This document shows, in pieces, positions 7,558 through 15,498 of a DNA stretch of 27,933 bases. Where the stretch lies: positions 1 through 27,933 of the IMG/VR virus record IMGVR_UViG_3300035698_010282; one strand, 5' to 3'. The DNA comes from a virus. The translations under genes were made by a program, and so were the position numbers. A model generated the notes under the pieces. The model had not been told where the DNA came from. It saw only the letters and a list, made by a program, of their open reading frames with translations, and did no database searches. The stretch's first letter is position 1; the number at the start of each line of letters is the position of its first letter.

Positions 7558-8290
7558 TGGCATACAACTCTTAGAGAGTGAGCTAAGTGCTTTTGATATC
7601 TATTCTACTAAGGGTGGTCGAGTTAGTATCCATGTAGGTGACGAATGTGTTAAAGTAAAGAATATGGATGAAGCCCTATCGTTAGTTCAAGATGGGGTTT
7701 ATGAACTTACCACACACATATGGGGTAAATGGAGTCAACTCAAAGATGTGGCAGAGTTGATTACCCACAACGACGCCGGTAATAACGGTGGATTAGAAAA
7801 CATACTATTCCTAGCTAATGTCAGAAAAAGCTTCGTACTGTCATCTTTATTCTCAGACCTTGATGAAATCAGAGATGTTGTACGGGTTTTATTCAACCAA
7901 GATGCATCTGATATTAGCGATCAACTTATTTCCCAATTCAATAAAACATACTTATCTATCAAATTACTGCATCGCATGATAATGCGAGAGTTGTATCGAA
8001 TTAAGCTTATCGTTCGCTTCAAAACTTTGCATAAATCTGCACAGATATCAGGCCCGTGGGCAAACCTTGATTTACCAATGAAGGAGCGAGCATGGGAGTG
8101 GGATGAGGGAGAGGACGAATACTTCTCACTGCGTCAAAAGTCTAGACGAGAGCAAGTACGATACAACCCCGAGTATACTAAGGATGGGTATTTCTATGTG
8201 TGGCAAGATTTAACTAGAGACCCATACAAGTTTGAGGATATGCAAAAGGACAGCCCGTACAAGAGCAGGCTGCTTTTAAGTGTGCCATAA
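7520..8290 (+). CDS. Unknown protein beginning with an FNLK tag
   Basis: A 256-residue protein. The N-terminus reads MFNLKQHSVGEDD, like the start and internal segments of the 831-residue protein at 15499. The middle (about 85-175) is helical and Leu/Ile-rich but too charged for membrane segments, and the C-terminus is rich in aromatic and charged residues (WEWDEGEDEYFSLRQKSRRE). No known family is recognised. ATG 7520 is preferred over the in-frame GTG 7514 because GAGG lies six bases before it. The stop and the next start share TAATG, implying translational coupling to the nucleotidyltransferase downstream. Confidence 0.8.
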   Translation: MFNLKQHSVGEDDGIQLLESELSAFDIYSTKGGRVSIHVGDECVKVKNMDEALSLVQDGVYELTTHIWGKWSQLKDVAELITHNDAGNNGGLENILFLANVRKSFVLSSLFSDLDEIRDVVRVLFNQDASDISDQLISQFNKTYLSIKLLHRMIMRELYRIKLIVRFKTLHKSAQISGPWANLDLPMKERAWEWDEGEDEYFSLRQKSRREQVRYNPEYTKDGYFYVWQDLTRDPYKFEDMQKDSPYKSRLLLSVP

Positions 8291-9090
8291 TGGATAAAAA
8301 CGACTCTATGAAAGAAATTCTCATCTATGAGGCTGTGGCAAAGCTGAAGTACTTTGCCAGGCTGTACGGCATAGAGTCTCTATTCATAGTGGGCGGCTTT
8401 TGTAGAGAGTTGTATTACAGAACGCTGTGGAGAACGAATGACATAGATGTGGCATCATCTTTTCATGAACAAGCAATTCAACTGGGTAATCTATTTGCTT
8501 CAGAGGTGTTGAATACTTCACCAGAGATTCACAGGACATCAGGAGCGTCAACAGTCACTTTCAAAAGTGATGCAGGTGAAATACGCATTGACTTCCAAGG
8601 TCAAAGCATTTGTCAGTATATGCACAACCAAGAAGTGCGACAATGGATGCACGACAATGGAATTGATGATGTCCCCTTAATGAATAACATATTTGGGCGT
8701 GACTTTACAATGAACTCGCTCATATATTCTATAGATGATGAAAAAGTTTATGATCCTACTGATTTAGGTGTCAAGGACTTGGAAAGAAAAGTTGTATCTT
8801 CGTTGTTGCCATCACATCTCCTAGTTAAGTACAACCCCATCGCCATACTGAGAGCAATTAGGTTTGCCCTTACCTATGATTTTCATATTGATGATGAAAT
8901 GCGATCAGCTATGAAAGATGGCAAAGATATTCTGTGTAAATCAATATCTACAGAGAGGATCATCAAGGAGATAGTGCGAATATTAAAGGTTGATGCAGAG
9001 CAAGGCATTGAAATGCTCCAGAAATACAATCTGGGCAAAATGCTGTTAGTGCCAGAGATTAAGCAGTATCTAGGAGATGGAGATGATTAA
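8290..9090 (+). CDS. Poly(A) polymerase / CCA-adding tRNA nucleotidyltransferase family
   Basis: This 266-residue protein belongs to the class II nucleotidyltransferase superfamily (PcnB/Cca), which adds nucleotides to RNA 3' ends without a template. Motifs appear in order: VGGFCRE (34-40), the metal-binding NDIDV (Asp51 and Asp53), RDFTMNSL (from Arg137), YDPTDLGVKDLERK, NPIAILRAIRFA, and STERIIKEI. It is shorter than bacterial enzymes (about 400 residues or more), keeping the catalytic head and neck but lacking most of the C-terminal RNA-binding part. Whether it adds CCA or poly(A) cannot be decided by eye. It overlaps its upstream neighbour by one base (TAATG) and has no strong ribosome site, so translation is probably coupled. 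Its place inside a head-gene cluster is odd. Confidence 0.9.
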   Translation: MDKNDSMKEILIYEAVAKLKYFARLYGIESLFIVGGFCRELYYRTLWRTNDIDVASSFHEQAIQLGNLFASEVLNTSPEIHRTSGASTVTFKSDAGEIRIDFQGQSICQYMHNQEVRQWMHDNGIDDVPLMNNIFGRDFTMNSLIYSIDDEKVYDPTDLGVKDLERKVVSSLLPSHLLVKYNPIAILRAIRFALTYDFHIDDEMRSAMKDGKDILCKSISTERIIKEIVRILKVDAEQGIEMLQKYNLGKMLLVPEIKQYLGDGDD

Positions 9091-9847
9091 AGCAGGCCAG
9101 TCTATACTGGATTTCATAAACTTTTTCCCGTTGCAATCGGTCAATGTAAATCGTGCGCCTATTACTAATAAGGAAGCCGATGCGATCTATGCAATTTGGG
9201 AAGGGGATCGTGATACTCGTGGCAATCCCTTGGTTCCAGCCGAAGTAGATTCAGGAATCGTTGCTGGTCTTATCACCAAAGGATACTTGGAAGGCACTCG
9301 CAACGTGGCATCCGTGCTTGAGTCTGGAAATCGTTCTGTAGGTATCACCCGAAAGGGACAAGATATCATCAAAAACATAGTGTTGCTTACTGAGACAAAC
9401 TCATTCGATGAAACTTCTGGATACAAGAAGATTATCGACTATGAAGGAATACATCGTGCTCTTAACGAGAGTCCTCCGGTTTTGGCTGAGGGGAAGACTG
9501 CATCATCTAATTGGCTCCAGAGAGTTACCAAGCAATCTCAGATGGGCAACGATTTTGCTGATGTAGATGTAAGAAGATTGCATGGTGAGTTATATGAATT
9601 GAAGCAATATGCCGAGCAGGCTGTTGCGTCAATGGATGAATTGAGAGAAAGAGAAGTTGAATCAAGAATAATGGCCGACCCCGAAGAAGGTACTGAAGAA
9701 TTAATGGCATCTTTATCAGATTGCATTAATGCAGTTGGTGAATACCAACTACAACAGATGTCTACACTTGGTAAGTATATCGATCATGTTCTGACATCGG
9801 GACGGTCGCAGGGGATTGACAATGGAAGTGGTGCTCCAATCGCATAA
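9083..9847 (+). CDS. Unknown protein with winged-helix-like N-terminal segment
   Basis: A 254-residue protein. Residues 25-100 have the look of a winged helix: a helix with EADAIYAIWEG, a segment GIVAGLITKGYLEG and a later VGITRKGQDIIKNIV, as seen in MarR/phage-type wings. The rest is helical and acidic (about 155-245), likely coiled coil. The function is unknown. ATG 9083 is chosen because AGGAG lies six bases upstream; ATG 9077 directly abuts that site. The start overlaps the end of the nucleotidyltransferase gene by eight bases. The end overlaps the next gene by 26 bases. Confidence 0.75.
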   Translation: MIKAGQSILDFINFFPLQSVNVNRAPITNKEADAIYAIWEGDRDTRGNPLVPAEVDSGIVAGLITKGYLEGTRNVASVLESGNRSVGITRKGQDIIKNIVLLTETNSFDETSGYKKIIDYEGIHRALNESPPVLAEGKTASSNWLQRVTKQSQMGNDFADVDVRRLHGELYELKQYAEQAVASMDELREREVESRIMADPEEGTEELMASLSDCINAVGEYQLQQMSTLGKYIDHVLTSGRSQGIDNGSGAPIA

Positions 9848-10283
9848 CCGAATGCTCAAGGGTAAAGTAGAGAAGGATCACTACTGGTATGACCAGATTA
9901 GAAAAGTGATGTTTCATGGTAAGGGTGGAAGGTTGGAATATACCTATGATCCGATATCGAAGAGATCAGTACCCAGCATCGTAGACCACGAAGAGGAAAT
10001 GTGGCAGAATGACTACCCATTGCTTAAGGAGTGGGTAGAGAGCAAACAAGAAGAATACGGGTTTACTGTAGAAAGTGATACTGGTAAAAACATAGTCTTA
10101 AGCGTAGATGTCAGACGATTTGAAGAGATGTCTAGAGACTTGTTCGACAATAACATAATTTCAGATCATGATGCAACAGTGTTGCGTAGCGAGACAAAAC
10201 TAGCAGAGGGAAAACATGGCAGACTTGACAGTCACAATCGCAGACGATCCGTTTACCTTGGCGAAAGGGTTAATGGGAGTTAA
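9822..10283 (+). CDS. Unknown protein overlapping the DUF192-like gene
   Basis: A 153-residue charged protein, with a Tyr/Trp/His-rich N-terminal third (KDHYWYDQIRKVMFHGKGG) and an acidic helical middle. No family is recognised. ATG 9822 has GGGGA six bases upstream; a TTG at 9816 is less likely. The last 22 codons overlap the following gene by 68 bases in another frame, longer than any other overlap here, and encode a very basic tail (GRLDSHNRRRSVYLGERVNG). This suggests loss of an older upstream stop. Confidence 0.7.
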   Translation: MEVVLQSHNRMLKGKVEKDHYWYDQIRKVMFHGKGGRLEYTYDPISKRSVPSIVDHEEEMWQNDYPLLKEWVESKQEEYGFTVESDTGKNIVLSVDVRRFEEMSRDLFDNNIISDHDATVLRSETKLAEGKHGRLDSHNRRRSVYLGERVNGS

Positions 10284-10584
10284 AAAGATGCCTGCCGATG
10301 AAGGTATGCTCTTCAAATTTCCCATGTTCCTAGAAGCAGGCTTCTGGGGAAAAGACACATATATTCCTTTGGATATCGCATTTATAGATGACAACAATAA
10401 GATTACATCTATCCGTGAGATTACCCCTATGTCAACTAGGTCGGTTAGAAGTGAAGGCAAGTGTGTAATGGCTATAGAAGCCAACCTTGGTTTCTTCAAA
10501 CGTAATGGAATTGACGTTGGACAAAAAGTAATAGTTGTGTCCAAGGACGACAATACCGCAGAGATTTCTTTCAAAGAGGGCTAA
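10216..10584 (+). CDS. DUF192-family protein
   Basis: This 122-residue protein matches the DUF192 pattern: KGLMGVKKMPADEGMLFKF, then FWGKDTYIPLDIAFID, then ITSIREITPMS, and a C-terminal VMAIEANLGFFKRNGIDVGQKV. In the usual family the second segment reads fWMknT-x-hPLDhhFhd, so Met is replaced by Gly here. DUF192 proteins are small beta-rich proteins of uncertain function, often exported in bacteria. This copy has no signal peptide, so it acts in the cytoplasm or virion. AGAGGG lies five bases before the ATG. It lies inside the overlapping phage gene run and is not an obvious cargo insertion. Confidence 0.8.
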   Translation: MADLTVTIADDPFTLAKGLMGVKKMPADEGMLFKFPMFLEAGFWGKDTYIPLDIAFIDDNNKITSIREITPMSTRSVRSEGKCVMAIEANLGFFKRNGIDVGQKVIVVSKDDNTAEISFKEG

Positions 10585-10586
10585 AA

Positions 10587-11153
10587 ATGCTCCGCATCGT
10601 GAATTCAAGTTTAATCAAATCATCCCAGTCTTGGATAGAAGATATCGAAGATGTTGATTGGGGTGATGAGTCTTCAGATAAGTTGGTTGATGAAAACAAC
10701 TTGAATGATTATTTGTCTGATGATGTAGACGAAGTACATAAACCAGAACACGAGCCAAAACATCCACAGCCAGAAATACCAGAATCACCTGAAGCACCAC
10801 CTGTTGAAGATTACAGGGACGAGATTCCGACAATAAATGAAATATTAACCCCAAATGCTACTCGTGAAGTTATTTACCCAACAGCAACGGAAATGATTTC
10901 TGATGCTATTTCAAGACGAGAGGCGATAGGATTTGATTACATCAATCGCCACGGGGCATACGCAGGATGGAGGACGGTAGAACCTCATTACACCTTCCAT
11001 GCCTACACGACAGGAAACATGATTCTAGTAACATGGGATCGTGACATTAGCGACATTCGGGCTTTCATTATAGGAAACATCCAGCCGAATGGAGTAAGAT
11101 ATGAGGATGAATTATTCGATCCTAAGAACGAGATTATGATCGGTATAGTATGA
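10587..11153 (+). CDS. Protein with acidic linker and WYL-like C-terminal domain
   Basis: A 188-residue protein. Residues 15-85 are acidic and Pro/Glu-rich, probably disordered. The C-terminal 80 residues (ISDAISRREAIGFDYINRHG, then WRTVEPHYTF, ILVTWDRD, IRAFIIGNI) follow the order of a WYL domain: helix, strand with Y, R-x-V-x-P segment, strand, R-x-F segment. The WYL signature itself is not literal, so this is a fold-level guess. WYL domains bind ligands or nucleic acids in bacterial regulators. No DNA-binding domain is visible here. GAGGG is properly spaced before the ATG, two bases after the previous stop. Confidence 0.6.
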   Translation: MLRIVNSSLIKSSQSWIEDIEDVDWGDESSDKLVDENNLNDYLSDDVDEVHKPEHEPKHPQPEIPESPEAPPVEDYRDEIPTINEILTPNATREVIYPTATEMISDAISRREAIGFDYINRHGAYAGWRTVEPHYTFHAYTTGNMILVTWDRDISDIRAFIIGNIQPNGVRYEDELFDPKNEIMIGIV

Positions 11154-11165
11154 CCGGGAGGAATT

Positions 11166-13085
11166 ATGGCTAATCTACAAAATTACTTGATAGAACTAGC
11201 CGACCAACTAGACAAGACGGGTAAGAAAAAGAGCGCTGATGCGGTCGATAAATTGATCAAAACATCATCTTTAGATAAAGTTGCCCAGTACGTCGGAGTT
11301 ATCGGATATGTTCTAAAACAAGAACGAGCAATGTCCAATTGTGTTCGTCGCAAAAGAGCGAAGACAAGTGGACCAATGCAAGAAGTTATTCTGTCTTGCC
11401 TGAAAGAATATCAGGATGGTCAGGACTACCACAATGATGAGTGGACTTCCAAGTACGCTCAAGTGGTACAACATCGACCTGAGTTATTCAAACAAGCCCA
11501 CCTATCATTTTTGAGCAGGCTGGGTCATGAGTGGAGTATGGAAGATCACATCAATGCTGTTAGAGTTGCTGCAAGCAGCTTAGAAGAAGAGCAGGTTGAT
11601 GAGGAAAAGATCAACATGATCCTATCTCATATTGATTTATTGGGCGAAATACTTAGCAAGGAGGCCAACGTAAACCGCCCTTTTAAGGTAGCCGCACCGT
11701 CTCAAAGAAGTTGGTGGAGTCGCTTTCTAACCCCCGGAAAAGAGAACTTTAGTCCGTTCGGATGGGGAGACAAAGGAAAGCGTCGGAGACGGTACGGCGA
11801 CGATTTAGACTTAGTTAGTGAGGTTCAATTCCTTGCTCAGAAGATTTCGCATATATCCTCCATTGCTCGCTCAATGCGCCGAAACATACAGCGCATTCAG
11901 CGAGATAGTCGAAATCTAGTAGAAGAAACGCAATATTACTCTCCTGAGAATGTTGACGTTGCTCAACGGGTGAAGCAAACCATTGAAGGGTTAGATGCTT
12001 CTAACTGGGATCAAACGTCCCAGCAAATTCTTGGATTAGCCAAAGAAGTACATGGCACAAAAACCTACAATTCCAAGGTATTCAACAAAGCGATTGAGCT
12101 TGCTAACCAGCTTAGCAAGTCCAGAATGGAAATAGATGAAGCAGTAGAAGATGTTTCTTCCGCAGCACATGATATCCGATCTCACGAAGCCATGATGGGG
12201 ACCAGACCCGGTGGTGCAAAAAACCAAGGGGAGTTGATCGCTGGTGAATATGAGGTATTAGGAAGTGTTATAGACGGCATTGCTACCAATCCTCTTGATA
12301 TTCGTGGTCACGAATTGGCATTACGGCAAATCAACCGATTGAATGACACACTGACAACAAGATCAGGAGATGTTGCTCCCATACCGACCGAAGATAACAT
12401 GCACGATTTTGCATTACGCAAACAAATTAACAACTGGTTGGGGGTGGAATCACCCACACCTGCTGATCCAAATATGCCAGAGGGTGATCCTGATACTGGA
12501 GTTGTGCCTGCTGTCGCACCGACGCCCGAAGCTGCACCGGCAGCAGCCGCCCCAGCAGAAGTAGATATTAGTCAAGCTTCCGAGATTGCTGCTAATATTG
12601 CGAAAAACGTGCCTGATGTTTCTAGTGCTTCTACTGCATTGAAAGAATTAAGTATGGCTCGTGAGACAGCAGCAGTGGCACCTCTTATTGATGCTGTGAT
12701 AGAAAACTTAGATATGAGTGCAACCAACAATACACCAGAGAGTCCTGTATCAGAAAATCCTGCCGCCGCAGTAGATGTATTGCCTGCTACTGAGCCAGTT
12801 CAGGATATTTCAACAGGTGGAGATACTTCTGGTATTACCGAACCAGGATCATTAAATGTTCCAGAGGGTTTCTTTGACGCTCCGAAGCCTAAAAAGACTC
12901 AGTGGGAGAGAGGCCCCACAAGATCGATGTCTAAAAATGAGTTGTTAGTTAAAATAGCTGATGTTGTTGACCCAATTACAAAGGACTTAGCAGATGCTAT
13001 CGACCAATATATAGCAGAGCACGGAGATGTGAGTCTCCCGAAATTACCAGAATTCGGTGTTCTTCTGAAAGAAAAAGAGGAATAA
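11166..13085 (+). CDS. Large probable structural protein, unknown family
   Basis: A 639-residue protein. The N-terminus (7-35) carries a helix pair, L-x-x-LADQLDKTGKKKSADAVDKL, that recurs in looser form at 592-620 of the same protein and at the C-terminus of the 1250-residue protein at 23697. A basic, Trp-rich stretch (RSWWSRF, then KGKRRRRYGDD) lies near 180-215, a long helical region at about 215-420, and an Ala/Pro-rich low-complexity linker at about 435-465. There is no recognised enzyme motif, signal peptide or membrane segment. GGGAGG lies a few bases before the ATG. Its size, helical content and linkers suggest a virion or scaffold protein; this is inference. Confidence 0.75.
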   Translation: MANLQNYLIELADQLDKTGKKKSADAVDKLIKTSSLDKVAQYVGVIGYVLKQERAMSNCVRRKRAKTSGPMQEVILSCLKEYQDGQDYHNDEWTSKYAQVVQHRPELFKQAHLSFLSRLGHEWSMEDHINAVRVAASSLEEEQVDEEKINMILSHIDLLGEILSKEANVNRPFKVAAPSQRSWWSRFLTPGKENFSPFGWGDKGKRRRRYGDDLDLVSEVQFLAQKISHISSIARSMRRNIQRIQRDSRNLVEETQYYSPENVDVAQRVKQTIEGLDASNWDQTSQQILGLAKEVHGTKTYNSKVFNKAIELANQLSKSRMEIDEAVEDVSSAAHDIRSHEAMMGTRPGGAKNQGELIAGEYEVLGSVIDGIATNPLDIRGHELALRQINRLNDTLTTRSGDVAPIPTEDNMHDFALRKQINNWLGVESPTPADPNMPEGDPDTGVVPAVAPTPEAAPAAAAPAEVDISQASEIAANIAKNVPDVSSASTALKELSMARETAAVAPLIDAVIENLDMSATNNTPESPVSENPAAAVDVLPATEPVQDISTGGDTSGITEPGSLNVPEGFFDAPKPKKTQWERGPTRSMSKNELLVKIADVVDPITKDLADAIDQYIAEHGDVSLPKLPEFGVLLKEKEE

Positions 13086-13189
13086 TAGGATTTTGGTACA
13101 AACTACACATAATGCACGAAGGAATAGGGACAATTTGTGTCCAAGAGTGAAGTAAGTCCTTAGTCCAGTAGAGTTATAGGAGAGATATG
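13086..13189 (+). other. Intergenic gap, possible regulatory region
   Basis: This is the second-longest gap of the structural run (104 bases). It contains CATAAT at 13108-13113 (a -10-like box without a convincing -35) and a short inverted repeat GGACA-ATTTG-TGTCC at 13128-13142. No T-run follows, so it is not an intrinsic terminator. A promoter or processing site for the genes from 13190 on is possible but not demonstrated. Confidence 0.3.
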
Positions 13190-13960
13190 ATGAAGCTCAT
13201 CACTGATAGAATCATGACCCCAGCAGGTGACCAGCCCAAGTGGACTGATTATCTGGCTGATCTGATGAAGGAAGCTGCAAGCAATCAGCAAGTTACGAAA
13301 GTAGCCGCTGAAAAGGCAGAACCCGGTACTGGTATTGACACTGATGGTGACCCTCGCGGTCAGCAACGTGGTCAAGTTATCAATACTGAAGGCGAAGAGG
13401 ACATGACGAATGATCCTGAATGCCCGAAACAAGGCGGCAATGCGCGCCCAGATGACGGTGGAACCACCGATCAAAAGGATAACGAGCAGACCGACAAGGA
13501 AGGTACAGCCGTTGAAGAAGATACCAAAGAAGCCAAATGTGGCAAAGAAATGGGTGAATCTGATGCTGCCGGTAAGGTGACTGAAGATCATACCGATGCT
13601 GCCCCAGGCGACGATGAGAACCCAGAGCCAAAAGTCTTGATTAACAACGATCCCAATTATCAAAAGGGTGAGTCAACTGATCCAGGCAAGGCAAAGGGCG
13701 ACAGCAAGAAGCAGCCAGGCGAGCCTGTCGCTGCTAAACTGAATGCTAAGTTCAGAAAAATTGCTTCGATGGACAGACTACAAAAGCTAGTCTTGTTTGC
13801 TTCTTTATCTTCTAATGAGAAGTACCCGGTGGAATACGCCGAGTCAATGTCAGGGATCAAGGTCGCTAACTTGACCACAGAAGAGAAGTCGTGGTTCAAA
13901 GATTTCTGGCTCACGATGTATCCGCCAGAGTATGTTGAAGAAATGGTATCAGAACGCTAA
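13190..13960 (+). CDS. Acidic, mostly disordered protein of unknown function
   Basis: A 256-residue protein. A short helical N-terminus (WTDYLADLMKEAASNQ) is followed by about 130 residues of low-complexity Asp/Glu/Gly/Lys/Thr sequence (roughly 45-180), then a compact C-terminal domain (KFRKIASMDRLQKLVLFASLSS, later WFKDFWLTMYPPEYVEEM). No family is recognised. Two consecutive ATG codons are possible (13187, 13190); I chose the second because GGAG lies seven bases before it. The architecture of terminal folded parts with a charged disordered middle is common among phage scaffold and core proteins. Confidence 0.75.
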   Translation: MKLITDRIMTPAGDQPKWTDYLADLMKEAASNQQVTKVAAEKAEPGTGIDTDGDPRGQQRGQVINTEGEEDMTNDPECPKQGGNARPDDGGTTDQKDNEQTDKEGTAVEEDTKEAKCGKEMGESDAAGKVTEDHTDAAPGDDENPEPKVLINNDPNYQKGESTDPGKAKGDSKKQPGEPVAAKLNAKFRKIASMDRLQKLVLFASLSSNEKYPVEYAESMSGIKVANLTTEEKSWFKDFWLTMYPPEYVEEMVSER

Positions 13961-13972
13961 TAAGGAGCTACC

Positions 13973-14494
13973 ATGAGCATTGTGCCTGTTGGTAAAAATA
14001 AGCATCAGGTCAATCAGGGTGGCTTCAAACATGAATCCATGCTGAATACTGATGTATTTGCGGGACTTGCGGACAAGATAGCTCTTGCCCCCGGTTCCGT
14101 TGTAGATAAAGTTGAGGAACGCCCCCAAGTGCCGGGGGACTTGCAATCCACAATGGATCAGGGTGGCGGCCTAAAGCCAGGCGGTCATGCAGGCATGCCT
14201 GACGGTGCTGATATGGGTGGTACTTCTGATCCCAACCAAGCACAAGAAATGCAATTTGGAAATCCTGACTCACAAACAACATCTGGCGGTGAAAATCGTG
14301 ATGATTGGCAATTCGACCCAAAGACGGGAGAACCTCTCGCCGGGATGAGTGGACAACAGGCATATCAGAAGGCTTATGAGATATTCTCTCCAGCCAACTT
14401 AACTGTCGAAGTTAAAGGTGAACTATTTGGTGGGATTTGGCAAATCATAATCTCACCGGGTAAAGGTGGCAAAGCCGTAAGCAAGGGAGTTTAA
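13973..14494 (+). CDS. Gly-rich protein of unknown function
   Basis: A 173-residue protein. Residues 60-110 are Gly/Asp/Met/Gln-rich and likely disordered. The C-terminal part (LTVEVKGELFGGIWQIIISPG) looks like a beta hairpin. There is a clear AAGGAG before the ATG, twelve bases after the previous stop. No family is recognised. It belongs to the same cluster of low-complexity head-region proteins as its neighbours. Confidence 0.75.
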   Translation: MSIVPVGKNKHQVNQGGFKHESMLNTDVFAGLADKIALAPGSVVDKVEERPQVPGDLQSTMDQGGGLKPGGHAGMPDGADMGGTSDPNQAQEMQFGNPDSQTTSGGENRDDWQFDPKTGEPLAGMSGQQAYQKAYEIFSPANLTVEVKGELFGGIWQIIISPGKGGKAVSKGV

Positions 14495-14498
14495 TACG

Positions 14499-15497
14499 AT
14501 GAAACTATCAGGACATAGTTACAATAATGATGCGATGAACAGCTTAATGGATAACATTGTGAAAGATGTGGTCTACATGAAAGCTGCTCAGACGAATACT
14601 CAACAACCAGATGCGCCAGTTGGCGGTATGGACATTTTCTCATCTGTTACTGATACAGATTTCAGAAATGTCCAGAACGAAGAACTGCGTAACATTATTG
14701 GTGAGCTTGAATTTGCTGCTGACCGCGCTCATGTGGGCATAGCCCGAGCGCACGTCATAGCATTTGCAAAAGAAGCAATGAGCGATGGGCTACGTGGCAA
14801 GAAACTAGAAATAGCAGCACAGAAGTTCTGCAATAGGATTGCCAGCGACAACGCACCACCAATAGGCGACACCAGAAATTCTCTATCAGCTAATCTCTTG
14901 GACAACGCAAATGACCACGCTGTAGTTCCTGCGGGATACAATACGGAACATGGTCAAAACGATAATAAGACTGGCGGGTATATGGGCCAGTCCATGAACC
15001 CAAATAGCATTTGGGACAGTGGCAAACTAGCTGAGGCAGCAACACAGCCTCGTGGTGATGAAGCCATTAAAGAAAGCAAAGAAGCAAAGCAGCAGTTTGC
15101 TAAAGATCAAAAGCAGCAGTACTGGGAAGAACTACAAAACAAGATGTCCCACAAAGATGTGATCCATGAAAAGGTCGCATCTGTAGCAAATGTATCCACA
15201 GTTGAGCACGTTGGCAACCAGAAGATGCCCGCCAACTCAATGGACATTTGGGGCAAGGATGGTTTTTCTGAGCTTCCTGCTCAAACTACTGGAGAAAGCA
15301 TCAAGCAATCAGAAGAAAATGTTGCTATGAAAAAGCAGGCGGCTCGTGATGAATGGGATAAGTCTGAACCCGCAAAGAAGGCTGAAACCAATTTACTAGA
15401 TGATGTTGCGGGTGATCCTGTTGAAAGAAAGAGCGTCCATCGAGCTTCAGTCGATAAGTTGTTTGACGGGCTGGCAGACTTTTACAACGGGAAATAA
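14499..15497 (+). CDS. Helical charged protein of unknown function
   Basis: A 332-residue protein. Residues 55-115 are helical (LRNIIGELEFAADRAHVGIARAHVIAFAKEA), followed by an Asn/Gly-rich loop and a long Lys/Glu/Gln-rich helix (about 180-215), then alternating short helices with Ala/Lys/Glu. No enzyme motif, signal or membrane segment is visible. GGGAG lies nine bases before the ATG. Its stop is one base from the GTG of the next gene, so translation is coupled. It is a probable structural or scaffold protein by composition and context only. Confidence 0.75.
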   Translation: MKLSGHSYNNDAMNSLMDNIVKDVVYMKAAQTNTQQPDAPVGGMDIFSSVTDTDFRNVQNEELRNIIGELEFAADRAHVGIARAHVIAFAKEAMSDGLRGKKLEIAAQKFCNRIASDNAPPIGDTRNSLSANLLDNANDHAVVPAGYNTEHGQNDNKTGGYMGQSMNPNSIWDSGKLAEAATQPRGDEAIKESKEAKQQFAKDQKQQYWEELQNKMSHKDVIHEKVASVANVSTVEHVGNQKMPANSMDIWGKDGFSELPAQTTGESIKQSEENVAMKKQAARDEWDKSEPAKKAETNLLDDVAGDPVERKSVHRASVDKLFDGLADFYNGK

Positions 15498-15498
15498 T

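Noticed and set aside
13128-13142. Hairpin as intrinsic terminator
   Set aside because: The stem has only five base pairs and no T-run follows.
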